DNA of 64,000 nt from Pseudomonas cavernae (GTDB lineage Bacteria > Pseudomonadota > Gammaproteobacteria > Pseudomonadales > Pseudomonadaceae). Shown in pieces: positions 44,015-53,655 of the stretch. Position 1 is the first letter of the stretch. Each line of letters begins with the position of its first letter. The DNA lies in the NCBI RefSeq assembly GCF_003595175.1, contig NZ_CP032419.1, forward strand, positions 1,984,001 to 2,048,000, given 5' to 3'. The translations under genes were made by a program, and so were the position numbers. The notes below the pieces were generated by a model that saw only the letters and a program-made list of their open reading frames with translations, was not told the DNA's origin and made no database searches.

Positions 44015-46054
44015 ATGGGTTTGTTCAACAGCAATGCGCAAGCGCAGCTTCTCGCCAAGCAGGTCGCCGGCATCATTCAATCCCTGGCCGAAGGCCATCT
44101 CGACCAGCCCATCGTCAACAGCAATCCGACTTACAGCAGCGTCTACGACGCCTTGGCCAACCTGCAGCAGTCGCTGCGTCGGCAACGCGCGGACGTCGCC
44201 CAGAGCGAGCAGCTGGAGCAGGCGCTGGTGCAGATGACCGCCAAGCATGACGAGGGCTGGATCGACGAAATCATCGCACCCGCCTAGTTCAGCGGCAGTC
44301 ACGCGCGTGTCGCGGCGGGCATCAACGCCCTGGTGGCGGCGCACATCGCGGTCAAGATGAAGGTGGTGCAGGTGGTCACGGCCTACGGTCAGGGCGTTTT
44401 TTCCACGCCCATGGATCGCCTGCCGGGCAAGAAGGCGCAAATCACCGAGGCGATCGATGGCGTGCGCAACGGCTTGAAGGCGGCTGCCGATGCGGCCGAC
44501 GAGGCCAGGACCATCGCCGCCGCGAATGCGCGGATCAAGAGTGCGCTGGATAACGTTTCGGCCAACGTGATGATCGCCGATACCGACCTGCGCATCATCT
44601 ACATGAACCGCACGCTGAAAGAGATGCTCGGCAAGGCCGAGGCGGATATTCGCAAGCAATTGCCGAATTTCAGCACCGCCAACCTGATGGGCGCGAACAT
44701 CGACGTGTTCCACAAGAATCCGTCGCACCAACGCCACATCCTGGCCAACCTCACCGGCGTGCATAAGGCCGAACTGAGCCTGGGCGGGCGGCGCTTCTCC
44801 CTGGATGTGGTGCCGGTGTTCAGCGATGGCGGCGAGCGTCTGGGGGCGGCGGTGCAGTGGGTCGACCGTACCGAGGAAGTGCGTGCCGAGCAGGAGGTTT
44901 CCGGGCTGGTCGAGGCCGCGGCTGCCGGTGACTTCAGCAAGCGCATCAGCGAAGAAAACAAGGATGGCTTCTTCCTGCAGATGGCCAAGGGCCTGAACGT
45001 GCTGGTGGATACCGCCGACCGCGGCCTCAAGGACGTGTCGCGCGTCTTGGGCGCCCTGGCCCAGGGCAATCTGACCCAGCGCATCGTGGCGGAGTATCAG
45101 GGCACCTTTGGTGAGCTCAAGGACTTCTCCAACGAAACGACGGACAGCCTGTCGAGCATGCTCGGGCAGATCCGCGAGTCGGCGGACACCATCAGCACGG
45201 CAGCCAATGAAATCGCTTCGGGTAACGCCGAGCTGTCGACGCGCACCGAGCAGCAGGCCGCCTCACTGGAGGAAACCGCCTCGAGCATGGAGGAGCTGAC
45301 CAGCACCGTTAAGCTCAATGCGGAGAACGCCCGGCAGGCCAACTCCTTGGCGGTCAACGCCTCCGAGGTCGCCACCGAGGGCGGCAACGTGGTGCAGAAG
45401 GTGGTCACCACCATGTCGTCGATCAACGAGTCGGCACGCAAGATCTCCGACATCATCGGCGTGATCGACGGGATCGCCTTCCAGACCAACATCCTCGCCC
45501 TGAACGCCGCCGTCGAAGCGGCGCGGGCCGGCGAGCAAGGCCGCGGCTTTGCCGTGGTGGCCGGGGAAGTGCGGACCTTGGCGCAGCGCTCGGCGGCCGC
45601 GGCCAAGGAAATCAAGACGCTGATTTCCGACTCGGTGAGCAAGGTGGAGAACGGCAACACCCTGGTGGCGCAAGCCGGGCAGACCATGAGCGACATCGTC
45701 GTGGCGATCAAACGGGTCACCGACATCATGGCCGAGATTGCCGCGGCGTCGTCCGAGCAGAGCCGGGGCATCGAGGAAATCAACGGCGCGGTCAGCCAGA
45801 TGGACGAGATGACCCAGCAGAACGCCGGTCTGGTGGAGGAGGCGGCTACTTCCGCCGGCGCCTTGCAGGAACAGGCCACAGTGCTGTCGCAGGCGGTGGC
45901 GGTGTTCAAGCTCGATGCCGGGCAGGCCGGTGCGCGCGGCACGACCAGCACGGCGAACAGCACTCCTGCGGGTAAGGTTGCTGGGGCACTGCGCAAGACC
46001 AAGGCGGTGCCGCGTAGCGCTAAGGCCAAGGAAGAGGAATGGCAGGAGTTCTAG
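44015..46054 (+). pseudogene. Cytoplasmic PAS chemoreceptor interrupted by an in-frame amber stop
   Basis: The reading frame encodes a soluble receptor of 680 codons: an N-terminal helical region, a HAMP-like part with [14 protein letters not shown], a PAS domain from about residue 180 ([19 protein letters not shown]), a further HAMP-like region and the full signalling domain with [29 protein letters not shown]. It ends EEWQEF, a likely CheR/CheB tether. A TAG at 44285-44287 stops it after codon 90 (IIAPA-stop-FSG). No frame change occurs, and relatives usually have Glu-Gln there, so one C-to-T or G-to-T change would explain it. The start is ATG 44015 after AGGGGAT. It could be a recent lesion, a sequencing error or a restart downstream. 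Confidence 0.85.
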
Positions 46055-46095
46055 GGTCTGTTGACGTTTCGTCGCGAACCGCCAACAGACCCTAG
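46051..46095. repeat. 13-bp perfect inverted repeat at the receptor stop codon
   Basis: CTAGGGTCTGTTG (46051-46063) and CAACAGACCCTAG (46083-46095) with a 19-base loop. The left arm includes the TAG stop of the receptor gene. No T-run follows. Confidence 0.75.
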
Positions 46096-46217
46096 CCAGG
46101 AGGGTCACTCGGCCTGCCGCCTGATTGGCGCTGCAGGCCGAGCCTGGTTGTTGTGTCTGTGAAGTGTGAAATGCACTGCATCTCAAGGGACCGCAGTAGG
46201 GTTCGGGCGACAATGGC

Positions 46218-47066
46218 ATGAGCAGCAGCGCGATAATCGGTGCACATGAGTTCGGCTATACCCTCGAAGATTTCGAGCGGGTGCGGCGTCTGCTTTACCA
46301 GAAGGCGGGCATCAGCCTGGCGCCGAGCAAGGCGCAGATGGTCTACAGCCGGCTGGCCCGGCGTCTGCGTTGCCTGCAGCTGTGCAGCTTCAGCGAGTAT
46401 CTGGCCTTCCTCGAACGGCACTCGGAAGAGTGGCAGCAATTCGTCAACGCCCTGACCACCAACCTCACCGCCTTCTTCCGCGAATCTCACCATTTCGATC
46501 AGCTCGCCACGCTGGCACGCCTGCGGGCCAAGGAGGGGCGGCCACTGCGTTTCTGGTCGGCGGCCTCGAGTACCGGGGAGGAGCCTTATTCCATGGCCAT
46601 GACCCTGGTCGAGGTGTTTGGCAGCTTTGCCGCGCCGGTACAGATCATTGCCTCGGATATCGATACCGGCGTGCTCGACTATGCGCGCCAGGGCATCTAT
46701 CCGGAGGAGCGGGTGGCGCAGCTGGCGCCGGCGCTGAAGCAGCGCTTCTTGCAACGTGGCACGGCGAGCAACGCCGGCAAGGTGCGCGTGGTGCCTGAGT
46801 TGCGGCAATTGGTGGAGTTCCGCCAGATCAACCTGCTGGAGGCTAACTGGGGTATTCCGGGCGGGCTGGACGCGATTTTCTGCCGCAACGTGATGATCTA
46901 TTTCGACAAGCCGACCCAGGCCCGCCTGCTGGAACGCATGGTGCGGCTGCTGCGGCCGGACGGCCTGTTCTTCGCCGGGCATTCGGAAAGCTTCATGCAT
47001 GCCAGTCACGTGGTGAAGCTGGTCAGCCGCTCGGCCTATCAGCCCGTATTGGCGGTGCACGCATGA
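46218..47066 (+). CDS. cheR: Chemoreceptor methyltransferase CheR
   Basis: CheR (282 aa) methylates receptor glutamates with S-adenosylmethionine. The N-terminal helical domain (about 10-75) has ARRLRCLQLCSFSEYL. The SAM domain has FWSAASSTGEEPYSMAM and later IFCRNVMIYFD. The receptor upstream ends in an aromatic-acidic pentapeptide, which CheR of this type can bind. No cheR accompanies the first che operon in this window. It overlaps cheD by four bases. Confidence 0.96.
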   Translation: MSSSAIIGAHEFGYTLEDFERVRRLLYQKAGISLAPSKAQMVYSRLARRLRCLQLCSFSEYLAFLERHSEEWQQFVNALTTNLTAFFRESHHFDQLATLARLRAKEGRPLRFWSAASSTGEEPYSMAMTLVEVFGSFAAPVQIIASDIDTGVLDYARQGIYPEERVAQLAPALKQRFLQRGTASNAGKVRVVPELRQLVEFRQINLLEANWGIPGGLDAIFCRNVMIYFDKPTQARLLERMVRLLRPDGLFFAGHSESFMHASHVVKLVSRSAYQPVLAVHA

Positions 47067-47668
47067 TCATCGAGCAACCCAGCGCCCTGGCGCAAACCCG
47101 CTATTACGACCCGTACTTCGCCAGCGAGGCGGTGAAGATTCTGCCCGGCGAGTACTACGCCACGGGCGATGACCAGCTGATCGTCACCGTGCTCGGTTCC
47201 TGTGTCTCGGTTTGTCTGCGCGATCGCTGCAGTGGCATCGGTGGCATGAACCATTTCATGCTGCCGGGCCAGGTCGATGGGTACCTGCAGGCAGCTGACT
47301 CGGCACGTTACGGTGTGTTCGCCATGGAGCTGCTGATCAATCTAGTACTCAGGCTCGGCGCGCAGCGCGAACAGTTCGAGGCCAAGGTGTTCGGCGGCGG
47401 TTGTGTGCTGCCAGACATGACTGAGAACGATGTCGGCCAGCACAACGTCGCGTTCGTCCATGACTACCTGCATGCTCAGGGTATTCCTGTGCTCGCCGAG
47501 GACGTGCTGGGGAACCATCCGCGCAAGGTCTACTACTTTCCGGCCAATGGCCGGGTGTTGGTGAAGACGCTCAGGCGTCTGCACAACAGCACCCTGTTGG
47601 AGCGTGAGCAGGAGTTGGATCTGAGCATCCAGCGCGCCGCTCTGACCGGGCCGATCGATCTGTTCTAG
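47063..47668 (+). CDS. cheD: Chemoreceptor glutamine deamidase CheD
   Basis: CheD (201 aa) deamidates receptor glutamines. The catalytic Cys is in [14 protein letters not shown], the His in [12 protein letters not shown], and the Thr region is VKVFGGG-like ([13 protein letters not shown]). The start overlaps the cheR stop (ATGA), and cheB starts 10 bp after the stop. CheD is common in Che2-type clusters of pseudomonads and absent from the main cluster here. Confidence 0.95.
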   Translation: MIIEQPSALAQTRYYDPYFASEAVKILPGEYYATGDDQLIVTVLGSCVSVCLRDRCSGIGGMNHFMLPGQVDGYLQAADSARYGVFAMELLINLVLRLGAQREQFEAKVFGGGCVLPDMTENDVGQHNVAFVHDYLHAQGIPVLAEDVLGNHPRKVYYFPANGRVLVKTLRRLHNSTLLEREQELDLSIQRAALTGPIDLF

Positions 47669-47678
47669 GAGGCTGGAG

Positions 47679-48740
47679 ATGCCGATCAAGGTGTTGGTGG
47701 TTGACGACTCGGCGCTGATCCGCAGTCTGCTCAGCGAGATCATCCAGGCCGATTCGCAATTGCAGCTGGTGGGCGTGGCGGCTGATGCCTATGTGGCGCG
47801 CGATCTGGTCAACAAGCATGCACCGGACGTGATCACTCTGGATGTGGAAATGCCGCGCATGGATGGCCTGACCTTCCTCGAAAAACTGATGCGGGCGCGG
47901 CCGACGCCGGTGGTGATGATCTCCTCGCTCACTGAACAGGGTTCCGAAGCAACGCTGCGGGCGCTGGAGTTGGGCGCCATCGACTTCGTCAGCAAACCCA
48001 AGCTGGGCATCAGTGAAGGCATGCAGGCGTATGCCAATGAGATTCGTGCCAAGCTCAAGGTGGCCGCCGGCGCGCGGCTGCTCAAGCGGGCGGCTGTTGC
48101 GCGACCTGCGGTGGTAGAGGCGCTGGCGCCGGCGGCTCCGATCGTCGGCACGGAAAAGCTGCTCGCCATCGGCGCATCCACCGGCGGTACCGAGGCGATC
48201 AAGGAGGTGCTGCTGGGGTTGCCGGCGGACTGCCCGGGCGTGGTGATCACCCAGCACATGCCGGCCGGTTTCACCCGCTCGTTCGCCGAGCGTTTGAATC
48301 GCCTCACTCGCCTCACTGTCAGCGAAGCCAAGGACGGCGACCGCATTCTGCCCGGCCATGCGCTGATCGCCCCGGGCGGCCGGCATCTGCTGGTGAGCCG
48401 TTCGGGCGCCAACTACGTGGCGCGGCTTTCCGACGCGCCGCCGGTCAACGGCCATCGGCCGGCGGTGGACATGATGTTCCACTCGGCGGCCCGCTGTGCC
48501 GGGCGCAACCTGATTGCCGCGCTGCTCACCGGGATGGGCCGCGATGGGGCTCAGGGCTTGCTGGATATCCGCCAGTCCGGTGGTTACACCCTGGCCCAGG
48601 ACGAAGCCAGTTGCGTGGTCTACGGCATGCCGCGTGAAGCGGCGGCGATCGGGGCGGCGGAGGAAGTGTTGCCGCTTGCGGCGATTGCCCCGGCCTTGCT
48701 GGCGCAGGCGCGCAAGCGCGGAGGCGGCAATCGCGTCTGA
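47679..48740 (+). CDS. cheB: Chemotaxis methylesterase CheB, second cluster
   Basis: CheB (353 aa) with a receiver domain (VDDSALIR; phospho-Asp in [11 protein letters not shown]) and a methylesterase domain with GASTGG (Ser), TQHMPAGF (His) and GMGRDG (Asp). The linker (about 130-160) is shorter than that of the CheB at 9669. It is the last gene of the second cluster, and a terminator follows 15 bases after the stop. Confidence 0.96.
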   Translation: MPIKVLVVDDSALIRSLLSEIIQADSQLQLVGVAADAYVARDLVNKHAPDVITLDVEMPRMDGLTFLEKLMRARPTPVVMISSLTEQGSEATLRALELGAIDFVSKPKLGISEGMQAYANEIRAKLKVAAGARLLKRAAVARPAVVEALAPAAPIVGTEKLLAIGASTGGTEAIKEVLLGLPADCPGVVITQHMPAGFTRSFAERLNRLTRLTVSEAKDGDRILPGHALIAPGGRHLLVSRSGANYVARLSDAPPVNGHRPAVDMMFHSAARCAGRNLIAALLTGMGRDGAQGLLDIRQSGGYTLAQDEASCVVYGMPREAAAIGAAEEVLPLAAIAPALLAQARKRGGGNRV

Positions 48741-48755
48741 GTTGGAGGCAGTGAA

Positions 48756-48783
48756 AAACAAGGCGCCCGTAGGCGCCTTGTTT
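48756..48783 (+). terminator. Terminator of the second chemotaxis cluster
   Basis: A perfect 12-bp stem AAACAAGGCGCC/GGCGCCTTGTTT with a CGTA loop. The short T-run is inside the stem end. Confidence 0.8.
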
Positions 48784-48798
48784 GTGCAGCGGAGTCTT

Positions 48799-49025
48799 AG
48801 AGCCTGTTTACGATCTGCTGCGCGTCGGCCATATGGCGTTAAAAATGGCCTCGGCAAGCCACTTGTGGCTAACGCGCTTTAGCGCGGCCCCGACGGGGTG
48901 AGCGCAGCGAGTCATGCTCATTTACAGCTCGTAAACTCCGCTTCCTCGGCCATTTTGACCAGCCTTCGGCTGTTACTGCGTTGCGCCTTGTCTGGCTCTA
49001 GCTCGCGAGATCCGAGACAGGCTCT
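48799..49025. repeat. Family D structured repeat, copy 3 (longest)
   Basis: The arms AGAGCCTGTTTACGATCT (48799-48816) and AGATCCGAGACAGGCTCT (49008-49025) pair at 15 of 18 positions. The inner stem is AAAATGGCC with GGCCATTTT. It shares GCTAACGCGCTTTAGCGCGG with copy 2 and GCTCATTTACAGCT with copy 1. The right arm touches the stop codon of the Tsx-like gene. Confidence 0.82.
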
Positions 49026-49879
49026 TAGAAGTGGTACTTGACCAGCGCCTGCACGGCGGTCTGGTCGAAGCCGTCGGTGGAGCCGTCGACCGGCTTCACC
49101 CCGTACTTGTTGTGCCACATGTTCAGCTCGGTGCCGACGTAGAGCTTGCGCTCCTCGCCGAACAGCTGCTTGCCGGCATCCCACTTGATCTGGATGGACG
49201 AGCCCAGCGAGGTCTGGGTGTTGGCCTCGTCGGAGGGGGAGCGCCAGTCGATGAAACCGTCGACCAGGAAGCTCTGGTTGCCGATGGCGAAGGGGTAGGC
49301 GCCGGCGATGGTCAGTTGGGTGGCGTAGCCGTTGCTGTTTTGGTCGGCGAAGAACACCTGGTTGTTGATCTTCACCTGGTACAGGTTGGTCTGCAGGAAG
49401 GCGAAGCCGGGTACGTCCCAGTCCAGGCCGATGCCGTACAGGTAGTTCTCGGTGCCGGGACCGCCGTCGCCTTTTTCCAGGGTGAAGGCCGCTTTCACGT
49501 CCTTGATCGGGCCGACCGAGAGGTCCTGGCCGGTCAGCCAGCTGAGGCTGACGCGCGGCTGGAATTCCATGTAGTAGAAGCTGTTCTTCTCATGCTGGCG
49601 GAAGCTGTTGTTGGCGAAGCTGCCGCGCGACTGCAGGTTGTCGGCGCGGATGTAGTCGGCGAAGTAGAACACATCGCCCCAGGCCCAGCCGCTGGCGTGC
49701 TCGAAGGTGAAGGTGGTCTGGGTGCGCTGCTCTTCTTCGTTGAAGTTCATCCGCTGGAAGTTTTCGCCGTACAGGTAGGTCAGGCTGTTGTCCTGCCATT
49801 GCAGTAGGTCGCCGGCCATCGCTTGGGCGCCGAAGGCCAGGCCGCCGGCCAGCATCAGGGTGGGAAGAGAACGGTTCAT
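49025..49879 (-). CDS. Tsx-like nucleoside-specific outer membrane channel
   Basis: A 284-aa outer-membrane beta-barrel protein of the Tsx/OmpK family. It has a signal peptide (about 1-22, ending AQAMA), alternating strand pattern throughout, and a C-terminal Phe (ALVKYHF), as expected for BAM-assembled barrels. Typical parts are SLTYLYGENF and WHNKYGV. Tsx lets nucleosides through, so it fits the purine genes on its right. A TTGTGCACAA palindrome stands 382 bases upstream. Confidence 0.88.
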   Translation of the reverse strand: MNRSLPTLMLAGGLAFGAQAMAGDLLQWQDNSLTYLYGENFQRMNFNEEEQRTQTTFTFEHASGWAWGDVFYFADYIRADNLQSRGSFANNSFRQHEKNSFYYMEFQPRVSLSWLTGQDLSVGPIKDVKAAFTLEKGDGGPGTENYLYGIGLDWDVPGFAFLQTNLYQVKINNQVFFADQNSNGYATQLTIAGAYPFAIGNQSFLVDGFIDWRSPSDEANTQTSLGSSIQIKWDAGKQLFGEERKLYVGTELNMWHNKYGVKPVDGSTDGFDQTAVQALVKYHF

Positions 49880-50260
49880 CAGTGGTGGATCTCCAGATCG
49901 ATGTTGTTATGGATGGTGCGAACGCAACGTCGCCCGCGACCGGCCGCGCCCCGGCGCACGCGCAGATGGATCTGGCATGCGCAAAGGCGTGGTCGGTCAG
50001 GGGGAACGGAATGGGGGCGTGGCGTCGGCAGCGGGCGTGCCGCGCGGGCGTCGGTAGCCGGAGCGCTGTCCGGATGCGCGGAAAGAGGCGCCGCGCGCTG
50101 TGTGTGTGCTCATCAGTCAGCCTGCCGTTTGTTGTTATTCGGTCTTGGGCTTGTCGCCAGCCTTGGAGGCCGGTGCCAGGCGGATAAAAGTTGTCCGCCG
50201 GGTCAGGATGTGCCGACTATATCAATTTGTAGGCAGTGTGATAACAATTTGTTTACTGAA

Positions 50261-50270
50261 TTGTGCACAA
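50261..50270. promoter_or_regulatory. Operator-like palindrome TTGTGCACAA
   Basis: Perfect palindrome in AT-rich sequence, 382 bases upstream of the Tsx-like gene. It differs from the gcl site only in the two central bases (GC for AT) and may be a weaker member of the set. Confidence 0.4.
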
Positions 50271-50340
50271 ATTTTGTGGTGCTGACGGCGCGAGGCGGAA
50301 CGTGCGGGCGCGCACGACGCAGCCTGCGGGGGGGCGGAAA

Positions 50341-50519
50341 GACTATGTCCCAGTTGCGTGTTGCGTGGGTCAGTGCTTTTGGTAGGAGCGGATTTATCCG
50401 CGAACCGGGGCTAAAGGCGGTGCCAAGCCTTTCGCGAATGAATTCGCTACAGGTTCGTCATGGGCTGACAGCCCACAGGGCAGGGGAGGCTGCACCCCGG
50501 ATTGCATCCGGGCTACGAC
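50341..50519. repeat. Family C composite repeat, copy 1
   Basis: It contains GTAGGAGCGGATTTATCCGC, TTCGCGAATGAATTCGC and then GCTGACAGCCCACAGGGCAG and GGATTGCATCCGGGCTACG. The same modules occur in the same order at 57661-57832. The ATCCG/CGGAT and GAATTC parts form small hairpins. Confidence 0.75.
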
Positions 50520-50606
50520 ATCGCCAACACCTGACTGGAACAGAGCCTTCGGAAAGGGGAAGGGGGAAGGAGCGGACCGCCGCAGGCCGGCGGTCCGCCT
50601 TGCGGC

Positions 50607-51965
50607 TTAGTTGCAGTGATTGCCGCAGAGGTGCGCGCGATTTTCGCCGAGCATGTTGAACAGCAGGTTGAGCGTGATGGCCCAGAGCGCGGTCATGGCG
50701 ATGCCGCTGTGGGTGATCGGCTCCAGCCAGTGCGGCAGATGGGCGAAGAAGTCCGGACGCACCACCGGCACCATGCCCATGCCGATGCTCACGGCAACCA
50801 GCAACTGGTTGCGGCGGTCGCTGATGTCGGCCTCCTGGAGGATGCGGATGCCACTGGTGGCGACCATGCCGAACATGGCGATGCCGGCGCCGCCGAGTAC
50901 CGCCGGCGGGATCGAGGCGACCAGGAAGGCGGCCTTCGGCAGCAGGCTGAGGGCGATCAGGAACAGTGCGGCGGCGGCGGTGACGTAGCGGCTACGTACG
51001 CCGGTCATCTGCACCAGGCCGATGTTCTGGGCGAACGATGAGTGGGTGAAAGTGTTGAAGAAGCCGGCGATGAACGAGGCGCTGGCGTCGCACAGCAAGC
51101 CGCGGCGCAGGCGCTGTGGGGTGATCTCGGTATCGGTGAGTTGGCCCAAGGCGAGGAACATGCCGGTGGACTCGACGAAAATGATCACCACCACCAGGCA
51201 CATGGCAAGCACCGGCGCCAGATGAAATTCCGGCATGCCGAAGTGCAGCGGCGTGACTACGTCGAACACGGGCCGTTCGCTCATACCGCCGAGATCGACC
51301 ATGCCCATGCAGGCGGCGATCGCGTAGCCCAGACCCATGCCGAGCAGCACCGAGATGTTGACCCAGAAACCCTTCATGAAGCGGTTGATCAGCAAAATGC
51401 TGATCAGTACCAATGACGACAGGGCGAGGAACTCCGGGGCGCCGAAGTTGGCCGCGTCCTTGCCACCACCGGCCCAGTTGATCGCCACCGGGAACAGGCA
51501 CATGCCGATCGAGGTGATCACCGTGCCGGTTACCAGCGGTGGGAAGAAGCGCACGATGCGGCTCATGAACGGGGCGATCAGGATGCCGAAGAAGCCGGCG
51601 GCGATGGTGGCGCCAAAGATACCGGGCATGCCGACGCCGGGCATCCCGGTCATCGCCACCATGCTGCCGACCGCGGCGAAGCTGGCGCCCATCATCACCG
51701 GCATGCGGATGCCCACCGGGCCGATGCCAAGGGACTGGATGAGGGTGGCGATGCCGGCGACCAGCAGGTCGGCGTTGATCAGGAAAGCGATTTCATCACG
51801 CGACAGGCCGGCGGCCTGACCGACGATCAGCGGCACGGCGACGGCGCCGCCATACATCAGCAGGACATGTTGGAAACCCACCAGCAGCAGTTGCAGCAAG
51901 GGCAGGCGTTGATCGACCGGCGAGACAGTTCCGGCGGGGGCGGGACAGGCGGTTGTCTCGGACAT
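50607..51965 (-). CDS. NCS2/NAT family urate or xanthine permease
   Basis: A 452-aa membrane transporter with about 12-14 helices. The NAT signature appears as QNIGLVQMTG, and other family marks are GIRMPVMMGASFAAV and FVESTGMFLALGQ. NAT proteins carry urate, xanthine or uracil by proton symport. PuuD (urate) lies next upstream, so urate or xanthine is the likeliest substrate. A TGTATACA core is 148 bases before its ATG. Confidence 0.9.
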   Translation of the reverse strand: MSETTACPAPAGTVSPVDQRLPLLQLLLVGFQHVLLMYGGAVAVPLIVGQAAGLSRDEIAFLINADLLVAGIATLIQSLGIGPVGIRMPVMMGASFAAVGSMVAMTGMPGVGMPGIFGATIAAGFFGILIAPFMSRIVRFFPPLVTGTVITSIGMCLFPVAINWAGGGKDAANFGAPEFLALSSLVLISILLINRFMKGFWVNISVLLGMGLGYAIAACMGMVDLGGMSERPVFDVVTPLHFGMPEFHLAPVLAMCLVVVIIFVESTGMFLALGQLTDTEITPQRLRRGLLCDASASFIAGFFNTFTHSSFAQNIGLVQMTGVRSRYVTAAAALFLIALSLLPKAAFLVASIPPAVLGGAGIAMFGMVATSGIRILQEADISDRRNQLLVAVSIGMGMVPVVRPDFFAHLPHWLEPITHSGIAMTALWAITLNLLFNMLGENRAHLCGNHCN

Positions 51966-52112
51966 AAATTACCTCGGCTTTTTATTGTTGTCGGGTTACT
52001 GGCGATCACAGGAATGATCAGGCAGCGGGTATCGAGCATCCGACGTACCCTCCGGCCCGAAGGGTGGGGCGGGAGTTTAGCGATACGGCGTGTGTTGTCT
52101 GCAAACGCTTTC

Positions 52113-52120
52113 TGTATACA
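52113..52120. promoter_or_regulatory. Candidate operator core TGTATACA before the NCS2 permease
   Basis: TCTGTATACATT, 148 bases upstream of the permease start and downstream of the puuD terminator. Confidence 0.55.
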
Positions 52121-52210
52121 TTTTTGTAAGCATCCGCTGACCTGACGGTCACCCGGATCGACTTCAATCTGGTCCTGAGCTCCTGGAATATCTCCTCTGC
52201 GCGGCAGCAC

Positions 52211-52240
52211 TTAAAAAGAGGCCCGCCGGTTGGCGGGCCT
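52211..52240 (-). terminator. Terminator after puuD
   Basis: A perfect 9-bp stem AGGCCCGCC/GGCGGGCCT with a 4-base loop, followed on the - strand by C and five T. It ends the puuE-uraD-alc-allA-puuD operon. Confidence 0.92.
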
Positions 52241-52282
52241 GAAACTCCTGGCTGCGACGGTAGTAACAGCCAGTTCGTGGGT

Positions 52283-53605
52283 TCAGTCGGTATGGGCGCC
52301 CTGGGCGATCCATTGGCCGATCAGTTCACGCTCTTCCGGGGTCATCTGGGTGATGTTGCCCAGCGGCATGATCTGCGAGGCCACCGCCTGCGCCTGGATC
52401 TTCGGCGCCAGCTGCTGAATCTGCTGCGGCGTATCGAACATCACCCCGGCCGGGGCAGCGCTGAACATCGGGCTGGTCGGCTTGGCCGAGTGGCAGACCG
52501 TGCAACGTTCCTGGATCACGCTATGCACTTTCGCGAAGGCCGGGCCGGCGGCCTGGGCCTGGGCGGGAGCTGCGGCGCTGGCCGGGGCGGCGGGCTTGGC
52601 GGCCTGCTCCTGTTCCAGCTGCTCGGCAGTCTTGCCACCGATGGCGGTTGCCGGCAGCGGCTGGTACTCGAGCTCCTGGACCTTGCTCACGCTCTCGACC
52701 GTGGTCGGTTGCAGGCTGGGGCCGGTGACGAAGGCCAGGCAGAGCATGCCCACTGCGCCAGCCGGCAGGGTCCAGGCGAACTTGTTGCTGTCGTGGCGGG
52801 TGTTGAAGTAGTGACGCACCAGTACCGCGATCACCGCGATCCCGGCCAGGATCAGCCAGTTGTACTCACTGCCGTAAGTGCTCGGGAAGTGGTTGCTGAT
52901 CATGATGAACAGCACCGGCAGGGTGAAGTAGTTGTTGTGGCGCGAGCGCAGCAGGCCCTTGGCCGGCAGCACCGGGTCCGGCGTGCGGTTCTCCTCGATC
53001 GCCTTAACCAGTGCACGCTGGGCCGGCATGATGACGCGGAACACGTTGCCGACCATGATGGTGCCGATCAGCGCGCCGACGTGGATGTACGCGCCCCGGC
53101 CGCTGAACACTTGAGCATAGCCCCAGGCTGCGGCGATGACCAGGATGAACAGCACCAGGCCGAGCAGCGCCGGCTTCTTGCCCAGCGGCGAGTCGCAGAG
53201 GAAGGCATAGACGAACCAGCCGACGATAAGCGAGCCGAAGCCGATGGCGATGGCCGCCGCCGGGGCGAGCTCGACGCCCGGTTTGATCAGGTACAGGCTC
53301 GGGTTGAGGTAATAGACCACCATCAGCAGGGCAACGCCCGACATCCAGGTGAAGTAGGCCTCCCATTTGAACCAGTGCAGGTTGTCCGGCATTTTCGGCG
53401 GGGCCAGCTTGTACTTCTCCAGGTGGTAGATACCGCCACCATGGATAGCCCACAGGTCACCGGACAGCCCGTCGCGCGGGTTGGCGCGGTTGAGATTGTT
53501 CTCCAGCCAGACGAAGTAGAACGATGCACCGATCCAGGCAATGCCGGTGATCATGTGTACCCAACGAATGCCCAGGTTCAGCCATTCAATCAGATGTGCT
53601 TCCAC
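52283..53605 (-). CDS. puuD: Urate hydroxylase PuuD (membrane, cytochrome c domain)
   Basis: A 440-aa inner-membrane urate-oxidising protein. There are eight or so membrane helices in residues 1-320, opening with WVHMITGIAWIGASFYFVWLE. An Ala/Pro/Gln linker (about 325-355) is followed by a C-terminal cytochrome c domain with the heme motif CTVCH at 368-372 and an axial Met in QIMPLGNITQM. PuuD replaces soluble uricase in many proteobacteria, making 5-hydroxyisourate. It needs heme insertion by the ccm system. The start is GTG 53605. It is the last gene of the operon. Confidence 0.94.
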   Translation of the reverse strand: MEAHLIEWLNLGIRWVHMITGIAWIGASFYFVWLENNLNRANPRDGLSGDLWAIHGGGIYHLEKYKLAPPKMPDNLHWFKWEAYFTWMSGVALLMVVYYLNPSLYLIKPGVELAPAAAIAIGFGSLIVGWFVYAFLCDSPLGKKPALLGLVLFILVIAAAWGYAQVFSGRGAYIHVGALIGTIMVGNVFRVIMPAQRALVKAIEENRTPDPVLPAKGLLRSRHNNYFTLPVLFIMISNHFPSTYGSEYNWLILAGIAVIAVLVRHYFNTRHDSNKFAWTLPAGAVGMLCLAFVTGPSLQPTTVESVSKVQELEYQPLPATAIGGKTAEQLEQEQAAKPAAPASAAAPAQAQAAGPAFAKVHSVIQERCTVCHSAKPTSPMFSAAPAGVMFDTPQQIQQLAPKIQAQAVASQIMPLGNITQMTPEERELIGQWIAQGAHTD

Positions 53606-53655
53606 AGTTGTTTCCTCTTTCTCCCGTCACCGGCACGCCGGCTTTGGGTCTTCTC

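Larger units (their letters stand above)
49880..50606. other. 727-bp gap between the Tsx-like gene and the NCS2 permease
   Basis: The gap holds the TTGTGCACAA palindrome (50261-50270) in an AT-rich stretch and a family C repeat unit (50341-50519). The rest, including the GC-rich 49930-50100, shows no supported gene. Confidence 0.6.
51966..52282. other. 317-bp gap between NCS2 permease and puuD
   Basis: It contains the terminator of the puuE-puuD operon (52211-52240) and the TGTATACA site (52113-52120), so the permease has its own promoter here. No gene is supported. Confidence 0.7.
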
